A DNA stretch of 64,000 nt from Halomonas sp. THAF5a (GCF_009363755.1 NZ_CP045417.1:2232001-2296000), one strand, 5' to 3'. Positions 16,831 to 26,410 are shown, numbered from the stretch's first letter. Notes: a model not told the origin generated them from the sequence alone. Made by a program: numbers and translations.

Positions 16831-17552
16831 ACGAGCTGACGCGCCTGGACGTCGCGGCCACGGCCCCGCTCGCCCTCGAGGGCGTCGGTTTCCGCCACCG
16901 CGGCCAGCCGCTGCTGCACCCCGTCGACCTGCGCCTCGCGGGCTGCCGGCGCACCCTGGTGATGGGGCCCAACGGCGCCGGCAAGAGCCTGCTGATGCGC
17001 CTCGCCCACGGCCTGCTCACGCCGACGACCGGGCGCGTGCGCTGGGAGGGGCGGCCGCCGCGCCAGGCCATGGTCTTCCAGCGCCCGGTGCTGCTGCGCC
17101 GCTCGGCGCTGGCCAACCTCACCTATGCCCTGGCGATCGCCGGCACGCCCCGCCGCCAGCGCAAGCCGCGGGCCCAGGAGGCACTGTCGCGTTTCGGCCT
17201 GGCCGCCCTGGCATCGCGACCGGCCCGGGTGCTCTCCGGCGGCGAGCAGCAGCGCCTGGCCCTGGCCCGGGCCTGGCTGGTCCGTCCCGAGGTGCTGTTC
17301 CTCGACGAACCCACCTCGGCGCTGGATCCCGCCGCCATCAAGGCGGTGGAGGACGCGGTCAACGACTTCCACCGTCGCGGCACGCGCATCGTCATGACCA
17401 GTCACGACCTCAACCAGGCCCGCCGCCTGGCCGACGATATCGTGCTGATGGTGGACGGGCGGCTCGTCGAGCAGGGCCCGGCCGAGACCTTCTTCACGGC
17501 GCCCGCCTCTCCCGAGGCGCGGGCCTTCACCCGGGGCGAGCTGATCTGGTGA
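16827..17552 (+). CDS. tupC: tungstate ABC transporter ATP-binding protein
   Basis: This 241-residue ATPase has Walker A GPNGAGKS (about residues 47-54), signature LSGGEQQR, Walker [13 protein letters not shown] and the switch histidine in MTSHDL. It powers tungstate uptake with TupB. It overlaps tupB by 4 bp. It is shorter than molybdate ModC proteins and lacks their C-terminal MOP domain, which supports the tungstate assignment. Confidence 0.88.
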   Translation: MNELTRLDVAATAPLALEGVGFRHRGQPLLHPVDLRLAGCRRTLVMGPNGAGKSLLMRLAHGLLTPTTGRVRWEGRPPRQAMVFQRPVLLRRSALANLTYALAIAGTPRRQRKPRAQEALSRFGLAALASRPARVLSGGEQQRLALARAWLVRPEVLFLDEPTSALDPAAIKAVEDAVNDFHRRGTRIVMTSHDLNQARRLADDIVLMVDGRLVEQGPAETFFTAPASPEARAFTRGELIW

Positions 17553-17608
17553 CGACTCGCCCCGCGCAACGCGCAGCCCTCCACTCCGCCACCACAAGGA
17601 ACGCCAAC

Positions 17609-18445
17609 ATGGAACGGAACCCCCGCCTCCCCCGCCCCGGCCTCACCCTCGTCGCCCTCGGCCTGATGGGCGCCTCGCTCGGCGCCAGCGCCCAGGACGA
17701 CGGCCGCTACATCACCCTCGCCTCGACCACCTCCACCCAGAACTCGGGGCTCTTCGACGCCATCCTTCCGCAGTTCAGCGCAGCCAGCGACATCGAGGTG
17801 CGCGTCGTCGCCGTGGGCACGGGCCAGGCCTTCGAGATCGCCCGGCGCGGCGACGCCGACAGCCTGCTGGTCCACGACACCGCCGGCGAGGAGCGCTTCG
17901 TCGCCGAGGGCTACGCCACCGAGCGCGCCGACATCATGTACAACGACTTCGTGATCGTCGGGCCGAGCGACGACCCGGCCGGCATCGCGGATGCGGAGAG
18001 CATCGAGGAGGCGCTTTCCGATATCGCCGCAGCCGAGGCGCCCTTCGCCTCCCGCGGCGACGACAGCGGCACGAATCGCGCCGAGCTGCGCCTGTGGGAC
18101 GCCGCCGGCGTCGAGCCCGGCGGCGAGTGGTATCGCGAGCTCGGCAGCGGCATGGGCCCGACCCTGAACACCGCCGCCGGCATGGACGCCTACGCGATGA
18201 GCGACCGCGCCACCTGGGTCGCCTTCGACAACCGCCAGAACCTCGAACTGCTCTTCGAGGGCGACGAGGCGCTCTTCAACCAGTACGGCAGCCTGCTGAT
18301 CGACCCGGAGCGTCACCCGCACCTGAAGCACGAGCTGGCCGAGCAGTGGCACGACTGGCTGCTCTCCAGAGAGGGCCAGGCCGCCATCGCCGACTTCGAG
18401 GTCAAGGGCCAGCAGCTCTTCTTCCCCAACGCCCACGCCGAGTGA
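17609..18445 (+). CDS. tupA: periplasmic tungstate-binding protein
   Basis: This 278-residue protein begins with a signal peptide (basic RNPRLPRPG, hydrophobic core, cleavage near GASA at 28). Mature TupA is recognised by the oxyanion motif TTSTQNSGL at residues 40-48 and by the RGDDSGTNRAELRLWD segment that closes over the ligand. It binds tungstate in the periplasm and delivers it to TupBC, for tungsten cofactor enzymes. ATG at 17609 follows AAGGA by 8 bp. It is 56 bp after tupC, in one operon. Confidence 0.9.
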   Translation: MERNPRLPRPGLTLVALGLMGASLGASAQDDGRYITLASTTSTQNSGLFDAILPQFSAASDIEVRVVAVGTGQAFEIARRGDADSLLVHDTAGEERFVAEGYATERADIMYNDFVIVGPSDDPAGIADAESIEEALSDIAAAEAPFASRGDDSGTNRAELRLWDAAGVEPGGEWYRELGSGMGPTLNTAAGMDAYAMSDRATWVAFDNRQNLELLFEGDEALFNQYGSLLIDPERHPHLKHELAEQWHDWLLSREGQAAIADFEVKGQQLFFPNAHAE

Positions 18446-18491
18446 GCCGGCGTCCCCTCGCCTCACCCGGCGCCCTCAAGCGCCCGGCCAC

Positions 18492-18551
18492 GATCGTTCG
18501 GGCCGCGATCGGTCGGGCCGCGTTCGGTCGGGCTACGCTTGGCCGGGGCAT
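18492..18551 (+). repeat. four imperfect 15-bp tandem repeats
   Basis: Consecutive 15-mers start at 18492 (GATCGTTCGGGCCGC), 18507 (GATCGGTCGGGCCGC), 18522 (GTTCGGTCGGGCTAC) and 18537 (GCTTGGCCGGGGCAT). The first two differ at one base and the last is degenerate. They lie between the convergent tupA and idi genes, just beyond the idi stop codon. Confidence 0.65.
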
Positions 18552-18577
18552 GAAGGGCCGGATATTGGCCGTGGCGC

Positions 18578-19162
18578 CTATCGGGTATAGCGCTCGAGCT
18601 GCTCGGCGAATTCACCGCGCAGTCGCGCCCACTCCATCTTGAACCAGGGCGTGTAGGCTTCCGGCCGAGCGGCCAGCTCGGCATCGAGCTTGGCGGGAGA
18701 TATCCAGCACCAGTCGGCGATCTCCTGGCGATTGGGGCGTGGGAGATCGTCGGTGCCCCCCACATAGACCCAGCAGAGCTCGTGCTCGGCGCCGCTCTCC
18801 CCGAACTGGGCCTGGTAGCGAAACTTGTAGCAGAAGGTGAGCTGGGCCTCGACGCCGACCTCCTGCCAGAGTCGCCGGTGAATCGCCTCCTCCATGGCCT
18901 CGCCGCGACGCGGGTGGCTGCAGCAGCTGTTGGACCAGTATAGCGACCACAGGCGCTTGCCCGCCGCCCGCTGCTGCAGCAGCACCTCTCCCTCGCGATT
19001 GAACACGAACAGCGAGAAGGCGCGATGCAGCACGCCGCTACCTTCGTGGCATTTGGCCTTGCTCAAGTGCCCCAGCTCCCTGTCCGCCTCATCGACCAGG
19101 ATCAGCTCCTCGTCATCGAAGGACACGGTCTCGTCGCGCTCCCCTATATCGGTGCTCGCCAC
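18578..19162 (-). CDS. idi: isopentenyl-diphosphate delta-isomerase, type 1
   Basis: This 194-residue Nudix-fold enzyme interconverts isopentenyl and dimethylallyl diphosphate in isoprenoid synthesis. The catalytic cysteine is Cys81 in NSCCSHPRRGE, aligned with NSVCGHP of the E. coli enzyme; the acidic metal/catalytic ligands fall in EEAIHRRLWQEVG. The start is taken as GTG at 19162, because GAGGAG lies 7 bp upstream and the product then has normal length; an ATG at 19204 lacks a good ribosome site. It follows the squalene/phytoene synthase gene by 28 bp, so the two are likely co-transcribed. Confidence 0.9.
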   Translation of the reverse strand: MASTDIGERDETVSFDDEELILVDEADRELGHLSKAKCHEGSGVLHRAFSLFVFNREGEVLLQQRAAGKRLWSLYWSNSCCSHPRRGEAMEEAIHRRLWQEVGVEAQLTFCYKFRYQAQFGESGAEHELCWVYVGGTDDLPRPNRQEIADWCWISPAKLDAELAARPEAYTPWFKMEWARLRGEFAEQLERYTR

Positions 19163-19190
19163 TGGTGATCTCCTCGGCCGTGAAATCGAT

Positions 19191-20339
19191 CTACTGCGTG
19201 TCATTGCCCAGCCCAAGGCCGGCGCGTGACGCCCTGGCACCGCTCCCTTCGGAAGGCCCAAGCGCCCACGCGCTGAGGGCCGGGTCGGGGCCCGCCAGGG
19301 GCACGAGGGGCAACCCGCGGGCCACCCCGTTGAACAGCAGCGTGAGCAGCCCGTCATGACGGGCGGTCAGGCGGGTCGTCGCGATAGCGACCCTGACCGT
19401 GCGGCGAGGCACCTTGACCTGGCGCCCCGTGCCATAGGTCGGGCGGGCCGCGATCCGCCTGAGGGTGAGCAGGGCCAGGCCGATGGCCCACAGGCAGAAA
19501 CGCCGGATGCCCGCCTCCCTCGCCGGCACCATCAGGGTGTAGCGGAGGGCGTTACGCAGATGGGCATGGGCCACCCCTACCATGTGGCCCAGTGCGGCGA
19601 CGAAGGCGGGATCGTCACGTCCCGGTGCCAGGCTCGCCACGTCCACGCCGAACGCCTGGAACTCCTGTCGGGGCAGCCAGCAGACGCCGCGCTGCCGATC
19701 GTCCCAGAGATCCTTGAGGATATTGGTGAGCTGCAGCCCCTGGCCAAACGAGGGGGCCAGGGCCAGCATCTCGCCACGCCGCTCGTGCATGTCGTCCGAA
19801 TACTGGCAGAACAGCTCGGTGAGCATCTCCCCCACGACGCCCGCCACGTGATAGCAGTAGCGATCCACCTCGCCCAGGTCGGCCAGGCCCTCCCGGCTGG
19901 CGTTCGCCTGATAGTGGCCCATGCCCCGGCACATGATGCTCACGCACTGGATCAGCGCCTGCCGCTGGGGCGGTGCGAGGCCATGGGTGCAGCGCACGAC
20001 CCGAGGGGTGTTCGCCATCAGCGCCCGCTCCTCGGGTGTCGTGGCCGGCGAGAGCAGCGGCGTGACCTGCCGGGCGAAGTCCTCGGCCGCCTCCTCCACT
20101 CTCAGCACCGCCAGGAACCGTTCCTGCAGGTGGCGCTTCTGACCCGCGGACAGCGCCGGTTCATCCTCCAGGGTGTCGGCGATACGGCAGAGCAGGTAGG
20201 CATTGGTCACGGCCTGGCGCAGCTCGGCCGGGAGCTGGGGGATGGTGAGGGCGAAGGTGCGTGAGACCCCGCCCAGCACCCGATCCTGATAGGCGTCTGC
20301 CTCTGCATTGTCGGTAGCCGTCCCGAGGACCCTGGCCAT
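19191..20339 (-). CDS. squalene/phytoene synthase family protein
   Basis: This 382-residue protein condenses two prenyl diphosphates head to head. Both metal-binding aspartate motifs are present: CRIADTLEDE (Asp55 and Asp59) and KDLWDDRQRG in the second half. SRTFALTIPQLP near the N-terminus and the NAYLLCRIADT context resemble bacterial squalene synthases (farnesyl-diphosphate farnesyltransferase) more than carotenoid CrtB. No desaturase, cyclase or other hopanoid/carotenoid gene is nearby; only idi follows. ATG at 20339 gives a standard length, although its ribosome site is weak. Product squalene versus another C30/C40 compound remains open. Confidence 0.8.
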   Translation of the reverse strand: MARVLGTATDNAEADAYQDRVLGGVSRTFALTIPQLPAELRQAVTNAYLLCRIADTLEDEPALSAGQKRHLQERFLAVLRVEEAAEDFARQVTPLLSPATTPEERALMANTPRVVRCTHGLAPPQRQALIQCVSIMCRGMGHYQANASREGLADLGEVDRYCYHVAGVVGEMLTELFCQYSDDMHERRGEMLALAPSFGQGLQLTNILKDLWDDRQRGVCWLPRQEFQAFGVDVASLAPGRDDPAFVAALGHMVGVAHAHLRNALRYTLMVPAREAGIRRFCLWAIGLALLTLRRIAARPTYGTGRQVKVPRRTVRVAIATTRLTARHDGLLTLLFNGVARGLPLVPLAGPDPALSAWALGPSEGSGARASRAGLGLGNDTQ

Positions 20340-20501
20340 GGCAGTACACCCATTTCCGTGTGGCGATTGACCGAACCGCTGCACCTGCGCGTCTCCAGGT
20401 GGCGTCACGGTCAGCCTATCACGCCGGGGTCGGGAGCGTGACCACGCCCCGCCAACGCCTCGGCCGCCGCGCCCAACGCCTGTCGGCACCTCTTGCCTAT
20501 G

Positions 20502-20555
20502 CCTTCCTTCGACACCTTCCTTCGACACCCTCCTTCTGTACCTCCTTGCGACATT
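20502..20555 (+). repeat. short CCTTCCTTCGACA tandem repeats
   Basis: The stretch holds two near-identical copies of CCTTCCTTCGACA followed by two degenerate copies (CCCTCCTTCTGTA, CCTCCTTGCGACA). They lie in the 358-bp gap between the divergent squalene synthase and liuA genes. Apart from these repeats and the palindrome at 20580-20595, I see nothing else in the gap. Confidence 0.5.
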
Positions 20556-20579
20556 CGTCGTAGCCGCCCACACCTCCAC

Positions 20580-20595
20580 TTTACGTTAACGTCAA
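20580..20595 (+). promoter_or_regulatory. LiuR-like palindrome in the liu promoter
   Basis: TTTACGTTAACGTCAA contains the perfect 10-bp palindrome ACGTTAACGT and is symmetric over 16 bp with one mismatch. Sites of this form are bound by the MerR-family regulator LiuR in front of branched-chain amino acid catabolism genes. It overlaps a possible -35 (TTTACG), with a -10-like TAGTCT 17 bp further (20603-20608). No liuR gene is present in the window. Confidence 0.6.
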
Positions 20596-20697
20596 CCTCA
20601 CCTAGTCTTGTGCCATCTGCCATTTTCGATGACACCAGTTTGCCGGTTGCGCCCCTCTCGTCCGGGGCGCATCACCTGACACGACGGGAGCCCTGCC

Positions 20698-21867
20698 ATG
20701 CACACGCCCTACCAACCCCTCGACTTCGGCCTCGACGACGAGCTGAACATGCTGCGCGATCACGTCAACGCCTTCGCCCGCGACGAGATCGCCCCGCGCG
20801 CCGCCGAGATCGACGAGCAGAACGCCTTCCCGAACGACCTCTGGCAGAAGTTCGGCGACATGGGCCTGCTCGGCATCACCGTGCCGGACGAGGACGGCGG
20901 CAGCGGCATGGGCTACCTCGCCCACTGCATCGCCATGGAGGAGATCTCCCGGGCCAGCGCCTCGGTGGGCCTCTCCTACGGCGCGCACTCCAACCTCTGC
21001 GTGAACCAGCTCAAGATCAACGCCAGTGCCGAGCAGAAGGCGAAGTACCTGCCCAAGCTGATCAGCGGCGAGCACGTGGGCGCCCTGGCGATGTCCGAGC
21101 CGGGCGCCGGCTCCGACGTGGTCTCCATGAAGCTGCGCGCCCGCGAGGAAGGCGACAAGTACGTCCTCAACGGCAACAAGATGTGGATCACCAACGGCCC
21201 CGACGCCGACGTGCTGGTGGTCTACGCCAAGACCGACCCGGACGCCGGCTCCAAGGGCATCACCGCCTTCATCATCGAGAAGGGCATGCCCGGCTTCTCC
21301 ACCGCCCAGAAGCTCGACAAGCTCGGCATGCGCGGCTCCAACACCTGCGAGCTGGTGTTCGAGGAGTGCGCGGTGCCCAAGGCCAACGTGCTCGGCGAGG
21401 TGGGCCGCGGCGTGAAGGTGCTGATGAGCGGCCTCGATTACGAGCGCACCGTGCTCGCCGCCGGCCCCATCGGCATCATGCAGGCGGCCATGGACATCGT
21501 GGTGCCCTACGTCCACGAGCGGCAGCAGTTCAACCAGTCGATCGGCGAGTTCCAGCTGGTGCAGGGCAAGATCGCCGACATGTACACCACCCTGAACGCC
21601 TGCCGCGCCTATCTCTATGCCGTGGCGGCGGGCTGCGACCGCGGCCGCAGCTCGCGCAAGGACGCCGCCGGCGTGATCCTCTACTGCGCCGAGAAGGCCA
21701 CCCAGGTGGCACTGGACGCCATCCAGCTGCTCGGCGGCAACGGCTACATCAACGAGTACCCCACCGGGCGGCTGCTGCGCGACGCCAAGCTCTACGAGAT
21801 CGGCGCCGGCACCAGCGAGATCCGGCGCATGCTGATCGGCCGCGAGATCTTCAACGAATCCAAGTAA
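20698..21867 (+). CDS. liuA: isovaleryl-CoA dehydrogenase
   Basis: This 389-residue acyl-CoA dehydrogenase oxidises isovaleryl-CoA to 3-methylcrotonyl-CoA in leucine breakdown, passing electrons to ETF. The FAD-binding signatures [16 protein letters not shown] and the C-terminal [23 protein letters not shown] are intact. The catalytic base is Glu249 in [11 protein letters not shown], in the position peculiar to isovaleryl-CoA dehydrogenases. It leads the liuABCD operon; liuB follows after 12 bp. Confidence 0.95.
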   Translation: MHTPYQPLDFGLDDELNMLRDHVNAFARDEIAPRAAEIDEQNAFPNDLWQKFGDMGLLGITVPDEDGGSGMGYLAHCIAMEEISRASASVGLSYGAHSNLCVNQLKINASAEQKAKYLPKLISGEHVGALAMSEPGAGSDVVSMKLRAREEGDKYVLNGNKMWITNGPDADVLVVYAKTDPDAGSKGITAFIIEKGMPGFSTAQKLDKLGMRGSNTCELVFEECAVPKANVLGEVGRGVKVLMSGLDYERTVLAAGPIGIMQAAMDIVVPYVHERQQFNQSIGEFQLVQGKIADMYTTLNACRAYLYAVAAGCDRGRSSRKDAAGVILYCAEKATQVALDAIQLLGGNGYINEYPTGRLLRDAKLYEIGAGTSEIRRMLIGREIFNESK

Positions 21868-21879
21868 GGGCGGCGTTCC

Positions 21880-23487
21880 ATGAGCATCCTCCAGACCCAG
21901 ATCAATCCGCGCAGCGACGTCTTCCAGGCCAACGACGTCGCCATGCGCCGCGAGGTCGGCCAGCTGCGCGAGCTGACCGCCGACATCCACCGCGGCGGTG
22001 GCGAGAAGGCCCGCGCCCGCCACGAGTCCCGCGGCAAGCTCTTCGTGCGCGACCGCATCGACCACCTGCTCGACGAGGGCTCGCCCTTCCTCGAGTTCTC
22101 GGCGCTGGCCGCCCATGAGGTCTACGACAGCCCGGTGCCCGCCGCCGGCGTGGTCACCGGCATCGGCCGCGTCTCCGGGGTGGAGTGCGTGATCGTCGCC
22201 AACGACGCCACGGTCAAGGGCGGCACCTACTTCCCGCTCACCGTTAAGAAACACCTTCGCGCCCAGGAGATCGCCCGCAAGCATCGCCTGCCGTGCCTCT
22301 ATCTCGTCGACTCCGGCGGCGCCTTCCTGCCCCGCCAGGACGAGGTCTTCCCGGACCGCGACCACTTCGGGCGCATCTTCTACAACCAGGCCACCCTCTC
22401 CGCCGAGGGCATCCCGCAGATCGCCGTGGTGATGGGCTCCTGCACCGCCGGCGGCGCCTACGTGCCGGCCATGGCCGACGAGTCGATCATCGTCCGCGAG
22501 CAGGGCACCATCTTCCTCGGCGGCCCGCCCCTGGTGAAGGCCGCCACCGGCGAGAGCATCAGCGCCGAGGACCTGGGCGGCGCCGACGTGCACGCCAAGG
22601 TGAGCGGCGTGGCCGACCACTACGCCGAGAACGACGCCCACGCCCTGCAGCTGGCTCGCGCCTGCGTGTCGCGGCTCAACTGGCAGAAGCGCGGCGAGCT
22701 GAAGATGCAGCCCTCCAGGCCGCCGCGCCTCGATCCCACCGAGCTCTACGGCATCGTCGGCACCGACCTCAAGAAGCCCTACGACGTGCGCGAGGTGATC
22801 GGGCGCATCGTCGACGACTCCGACTTCGACGAGTTCAAGCGCACCTACGGCGACACCCTGGTCACCGGCTTCGCCCACATCCACGGCCACCCGGTGGGCA
22901 TCGTCGCCAACAACGGCGTGCTCTTCTCCGAGAGCGCCGTGAAGGGCGCACACTTCATCGAGCTCTGCGCCCAGCGCAAGATCCCGCTGGTGTTCCTGCA
23001 GAACATCACCGGCTTCATGGTCGGCTCCAAGTACGAGCACGAGGGCATCGCCAAGCACGGCGCCAAGCTCGTCACCGCCGTGGCCTGCGCCCGGGTGCCG
23101 AAGTTCACCGTACTGATCGGCGGCAGCTTCGGCGCCGGCAACTACGGCATGTGCGGCCGCGCCTTCGAGCCCAACCTGCTGTTCATGTGGCCCAACGCCC
23201 GCATCTCGGTGATGGGCGGCGAGCAGGCCGCCGGCGTGCTCTCCCAGGTCAAGCGCGAGCAGATCGAGCGCGAGGGCCGCGAGTGGACCCAGGAGGAGGA
23301 AGAGGCCTTCAAGGCGCCCACCCGCGAGCAGTACGAGCACCAGGGCCACCCCAACTACGCCAGCGCCCGGCTGTGGGACGACGGCGTGATCGACCCGCTG
23401 CAGACCCGCGAGGTCCTCGGCCTGTCGCTCGCCGCCGCCTTGAATGCCGAAGTGGAAGAGACGCGCTTCGGCGTGTTCCGGATGTGA
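21880..23487 (+). CDS. liuB: methylcrotonoyl-CoA carboxylase beta (carboxyltransferase) subunit
   Basis: This 535-residue protein has both carboxyltransferase halves. The N-terminal half binds acyl-CoA ([40 protein letters not shown]), and the C-terminal half binds carboxybiotin ([41 protein letters not shown]). With LiuD it carboxylates 3-methylcrotonyl-CoA to 3-methylglutaconyl-CoA. The Phe-rich QNITGF motif is typical of methylcrotonyl- rather than propionyl-CoA carboxylases. The operon context agrees. Confidence 0.95.
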   Translation: MSILQTQINPRSDVFQANDVAMRREVGQLRELTADIHRGGGEKARARHESRGKLFVRDRIDHLLDEGSPFLEFSALAAHEVYDSPVPAAGVVTGIGRVSGVECVIVANDATVKGGTYFPLTVKKHLRAQEIARKHRLPCLYLVDSGGAFLPRQDEVFPDRDHFGRIFYNQATLSAEGIPQIAVVMGSCTAGGAYVPAMADESIIVREQGTIFLGGPPLVKAATGESISAEDLGGADVHAKVSGVADHYAENDAHALQLARACVSRLNWQKRGELKMQPSRPPRLDPTELYGIVGTDLKKPYDVREVIGRIVDDSDFDEFKRTYGDTLVTGFAHIHGHPVGIVANNGVLFSESAVKGAHFIELCAQRKIPLVFLQNITGFMVGSKYEHEGIAKHGAKLVTAVACARVPKFTVLIGGSFGAGNYGMCGRAFEPNLLFMWPNARISVMGGEQAAGVLSQVKREQIEREGREWTQEEEEAFKAPTREQYEHQGHPNYASARLWDDGVIDPLQTREVLGLSLAAALNAEVEETRFGVFRM

Positions 23488-23494
23488 GGTCGAG

Positions 23495-24337
23495 ATGACG
23501 CCGACATATTCCCGACTGACGATCGACGACCGCGGCGTGGCCCGGCTGACGCTGGACCGCCCGGACGTCCACAACGCCTTCGACGACCACCTGATCAGTG
23601 AGCTCAACGCCCACCTCGAGCGCCTGCACGATGCCGCCCACCGCGGCGAGGTGCGCGTTGTGGTGCTCGGCTCCGAGGGCAAGAGCTTCTCCGCCGGGGC
23701 CGACCTCGGCTGGATGAAACGCATGGTCGAGTACGACTTCGACGGCAACCTCGCCGACTCGCGCAAGCTCGCCACCCTGATGCACCGCCTGGACACCCTG
23801 CCCTGCCCCACCCTGTGCCGGGTGCAGGGTGCGGCCTTCGGCGGCGCCGTGGGACTGGCCGCCTGCTGCGACGTGGTGGTCGCCTCCGAGAAGGCCAAGT
23901 TCTGCCTCTCCGAGGTGAAGATCGGCCTCTCGCCGGCGGTGATCAGCCCCTACGTGCAGCGCGCGCTGGGCGAGCGCCAGGCGCGCCGCTACGCGCTGAC
24001 CGCCGAGGTGATGGACGCCGCCACCGCCCAGGGCCTCGACCTGGTGCACCGGGTGGTCGCCCCCGACGCGCTCGATGACGCCGTCGACGCCATGCTCGAG
24101 ACGCTGCTCGCGGGCTCGCCCCAGGCCCAGCGCGCCACCAAGGCGCTGCTCGCCGAGGTCGCCCGCGAGCCCGACAGCCAGGCCACCCGCGAACACACCT
24201 GCCGGGTGATCAGTGAGCTTCGCGTCAGTGCCGAGGGCCAGGAGGGGCTCGCCAGCTTCTTCGACAAGCGCCGTCCCGCCTGGACCGCCGACGCCTCCCC
24301 GACTTCCGACACGACCGCCACGGAGCGCCGCTCATGA
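23495..24337 (+). CDS. liuC: methylglutaconyl-CoA hydratase (enoyl-CoA hydratase family)
   Basis: This 280-residue crotonase-fold enzyme has the oxyanion-hole segments FSAGADLGWMKRM and GAAFGGAVGLAACCDVVVAS, followed by FCLSEVKIGLSPAVISPYV with the catalytic glutamate. In the liu operon it hydrates 3-methylglutaconyl-CoA to HMG-CoA. ATG at 23495 is 7 bp after the liuB stop, with GAGGTCGAG just ahead. Its stop overlaps the liuD start by 4 bp, so the two are translationally coupled. Confidence 0.92.
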   Translation: MTPTYSRLTIDDRGVARLTLDRPDVHNAFDDHLISELNAHLERLHDAAHRGEVRVVVLGSEGKSFSAGADLGWMKRMVEYDFDGNLADSRKLATLMHRLDTLPCPTLCRVQGAAFGGAVGLAACCDVVVASEKAKFCLSEVKIGLSPAVISPYVQRALGERQARRYALTAEVMDAATAQGLDLVHRVVAPDALDDAVDAMLETLLAGSPQAQRATKALLAEVAREPDSQATREHTCRVISELRVSAEGQEGLASFFDKRRPAWTADASPTSDTTATERRS

Positions 24338-26385
24338 GCCGTTCGACCCCCTTCGACACCCTGCTGGTCGCCAACCGTGGCGAGATCGCCTGCCGGGTGA
24401 TGCGCACGGCGCGTGCCATGGGCCTGCGCACCGTCGCCGTCTACTCCGATGCCGACGCCAACGCCCGCCACGTGCGCGAGGCCGACGAGGCGATCCGCCT
24501 CGGTCCCGCCGCGGCCCGCGAGAGCTACCTCAAGGTCGAGGCCGTGGTGGAGGCCGCCCAGCGCAGCGGCGCCAGCGCCATCCACCCCGGCTACGGCTTC
24601 CTCTCAGAGAACGGCGCCTTCGTCGAGGCGCTGGAGGCGGCCGGCATCGTCTTCGTCGGCCCGCCCGCCTCGGCCATCGCCGCCATGGGCGACAAGTCCG
24701 CCGCCAAGGCGCGCATGGCCAACGCCGGCGTGCCGCTGGTGCCGGGCTACCACGGCGACGACCAGGACGACGCCCTGCTCCAGGCCGAGGCCGACAAGAT
24801 CGGCTACCCGGTGCTGCTCAAGGCGAGCGCCGGCGGCGGCGGCAAGGGCATGCGCGTGGTGGAGTCCGGCGAGGGCTTCCAGGCCGCGCTCGACGGCTGC
24901 CGCCGCGAGTCCCAGGCCGCCTTCGGTGACCAGCGCATGCTGATCGAGAAGTACCTGACCCAGCCGCGCCATGTGGAGGTCCAGGTGTTCTGCGATAGCC
25001 ACGGCGCGGGCGTCTACCTCTTCGAGCGCGACTGCTCGGTGCAGCGTCGCCACCAGAAGGTGCTCGAGGAGGCCCCGGCCCCGGGCATGAGCGAGGGCCT
25101 GCGCCGCGAGATGGGCGAGGCCGCGGTGCGCGCCGCCAAGGAGATCGGCTACGTGGGCGCCGGCACCGTCGAGTTCCTGCTCGACGCCGACGGCTCCTTC
25201 TACTTCATGGAGATGAACACCCGCCTGCAGGTGGAGCACCCGGTCACCGAGATGATCACCGGCCAGGACCTGGTCGAGTGGCAGCTGCGCGTGGCCATGG
25301 GCGAGGCCCTGCCGATGGCCCAGGAAGACCTCACCATCACCGGCCACAGCTTCGAGGCGCGCCTCTACGCCGAGGACCCGGAGCAGGACTTCCTGCCCGC
25401 CACCGGCACCCTCACCCGCTTCGCCATGGACCTCGAGGGCGCCGAGCTCGACCCGGCCCGGGTGCGCCTGGACAGCGGCGTGGCGACCGGCGATGCCGTC
25501 TCCATGCACTACGACCCGATGCTCGCCAAGCTGATCGTGCACGGCAACGACCGCACCCAGGCGCTGGCGACCCTCAACCGCGCGCTCGCCGCGCTGGACG
25601 TGCAGGGCGTGGTCACCAACCGCGCCTTCCTGCAGCGCCTGGCGACCCATCCGGCCTTCCAGGCCTGCGAGCTCGATACCCGCTTCATCGAGAAGCACGA
25701 GGCGACCCTCTTTGCGCCCAAGCAGTACTCCATCGAGGAGTACGCCGGGGCCGCCCTGGTGGGCCTGCACCAGCTGGCCCGCGAGTGCGAGAGCGACTCC
25801 CCCTGGGACCGCCACGACGGCTTCCGCCTCAACGCCCCGCACACCATCCGCATCGCCCTCTGCGATCCCGCCCATGCCCAGGATGACGACGACTCCGAGG
25901 CCGTGGTGGTGGTCGAGGGCACCCGCGAGCGCGACGACGCCGCCTGGCACCTGACCATCGGCAGCGAGACCCTCACCGCGCGCCTCGACCCGCTTGAGGG
26001 CGACGCCGTGGCCATCACCCTGAACGGCCATCGCCGCCGCCTGCAGGCGCGTCTGGTGGGTGAAGGGAGTGAGCGCAACGTGGTGGTGATCGTCGACCCG
26101 CGCGGCGAGACCCGCCTCTTCTGGCGGCGCATCGACGCCATCGACCACGGCCGCCAGGAGGCCGAATCGACCCTCACCGCCCCCATGCACGGCACCGTGG
26201 TGGCGCTGCTGGTCGAGCCCGGCGCCCGCGTCGAGAAGGGCATGCCGCTGATGGTGATGGAGGCAATGAAGATGGAGCACACCATGGCCGCCCCCGCCGA
26301 CGGCCACGTGGCGAGCTTCCACTTCGCCGCCGGCGACACCGTGGGCCAGGGCGACGTGCTGCTCGACTTCGCCGCCGACGAGTAA
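24334..26385 (+). CDS. liuD: methylcrotonoyl-CoA carboxylase alpha (biotin carboxylase/carrier) subunit
   Basis: This 683-residue protein begins with a biotin carboxylase N-domain (LLVANRGEIACRVMRTAR), followed by an ATP-grasp domain (KASAGGGGKGMRVV; FMEMNTRLQVEHPVTE), a BT-like linker and a C-terminal biotinyl carrier domain. The biotin attachment site is MEAMKMEH with Lys646. It carboxylates its own biotin with ATP and bicarbonate and hands the carboxyl to LiuB. It overlaps liuC by 4 bp. A REP-like doublet separates it from liuE. Confidence 0.95.
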   Translation: MSRSTPFDTLLVANRGEIACRVMRTARAMGLRTVAVYSDADANARHVREADEAIRLGPAAARESYLKVEAVVEAAQRSGASAIHPGYGFLSENGAFVEALEAAGIVFVGPPASAIAAMGDKSAAKARMANAGVPLVPGYHGDDQDDALLQAEADKIGYPVLLKASAGGGGKGMRVVESGEGFQAALDGCRRESQAAFGDQRMLIEKYLTQPRHVEVQVFCDSHGAGVYLFERDCSVQRRHQKVLEEAPAPGMSEGLRREMGEAAVRAAKEIGYVGAGTVEFLLDADGSFYFMEMNTRLQVEHPVTEMITGQDLVEWQLRVAMGEALPMAQEDLTITGHSFEARLYAEDPEQDFLPATGTLTRFAMDLEGAELDPARVRLDSGVATGDAVSMHYDPMLAKLIVHGNDRTQALATLNRALAALDVQGVVTNRAFLQRLATHPAFQACELDTRFIEKHEATLFAPKQYSIEEYAGAALVGLHQLARECESDSPWDRHDGFRLNAPHTIRIALCDPAHAQDDDDSEAVVVVEGTRERDDAAWHLTIGSETLTARLDPLEGDAVAITLNGHRRRLQARLVGEGSERNVVVIVDPRGETRLFWRRIDAIDHGRQEAESTLTAPMHGTVVALLVEPGARVEKGMPLMVMEAMKMEHTMAAPADGHVASFHFAAGDTVGQGDVLLDFAADE

Positions 26386-26410
26386 CGACGCGGTATGGCA
26401 GCGGGCGTCC

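Noticed and set aside
20602-23898. 1098-codon minus-strand frame opposite liuAB
   Set aside because: Antisense to two well-conserved enzymes; no motif and low-complexity text.
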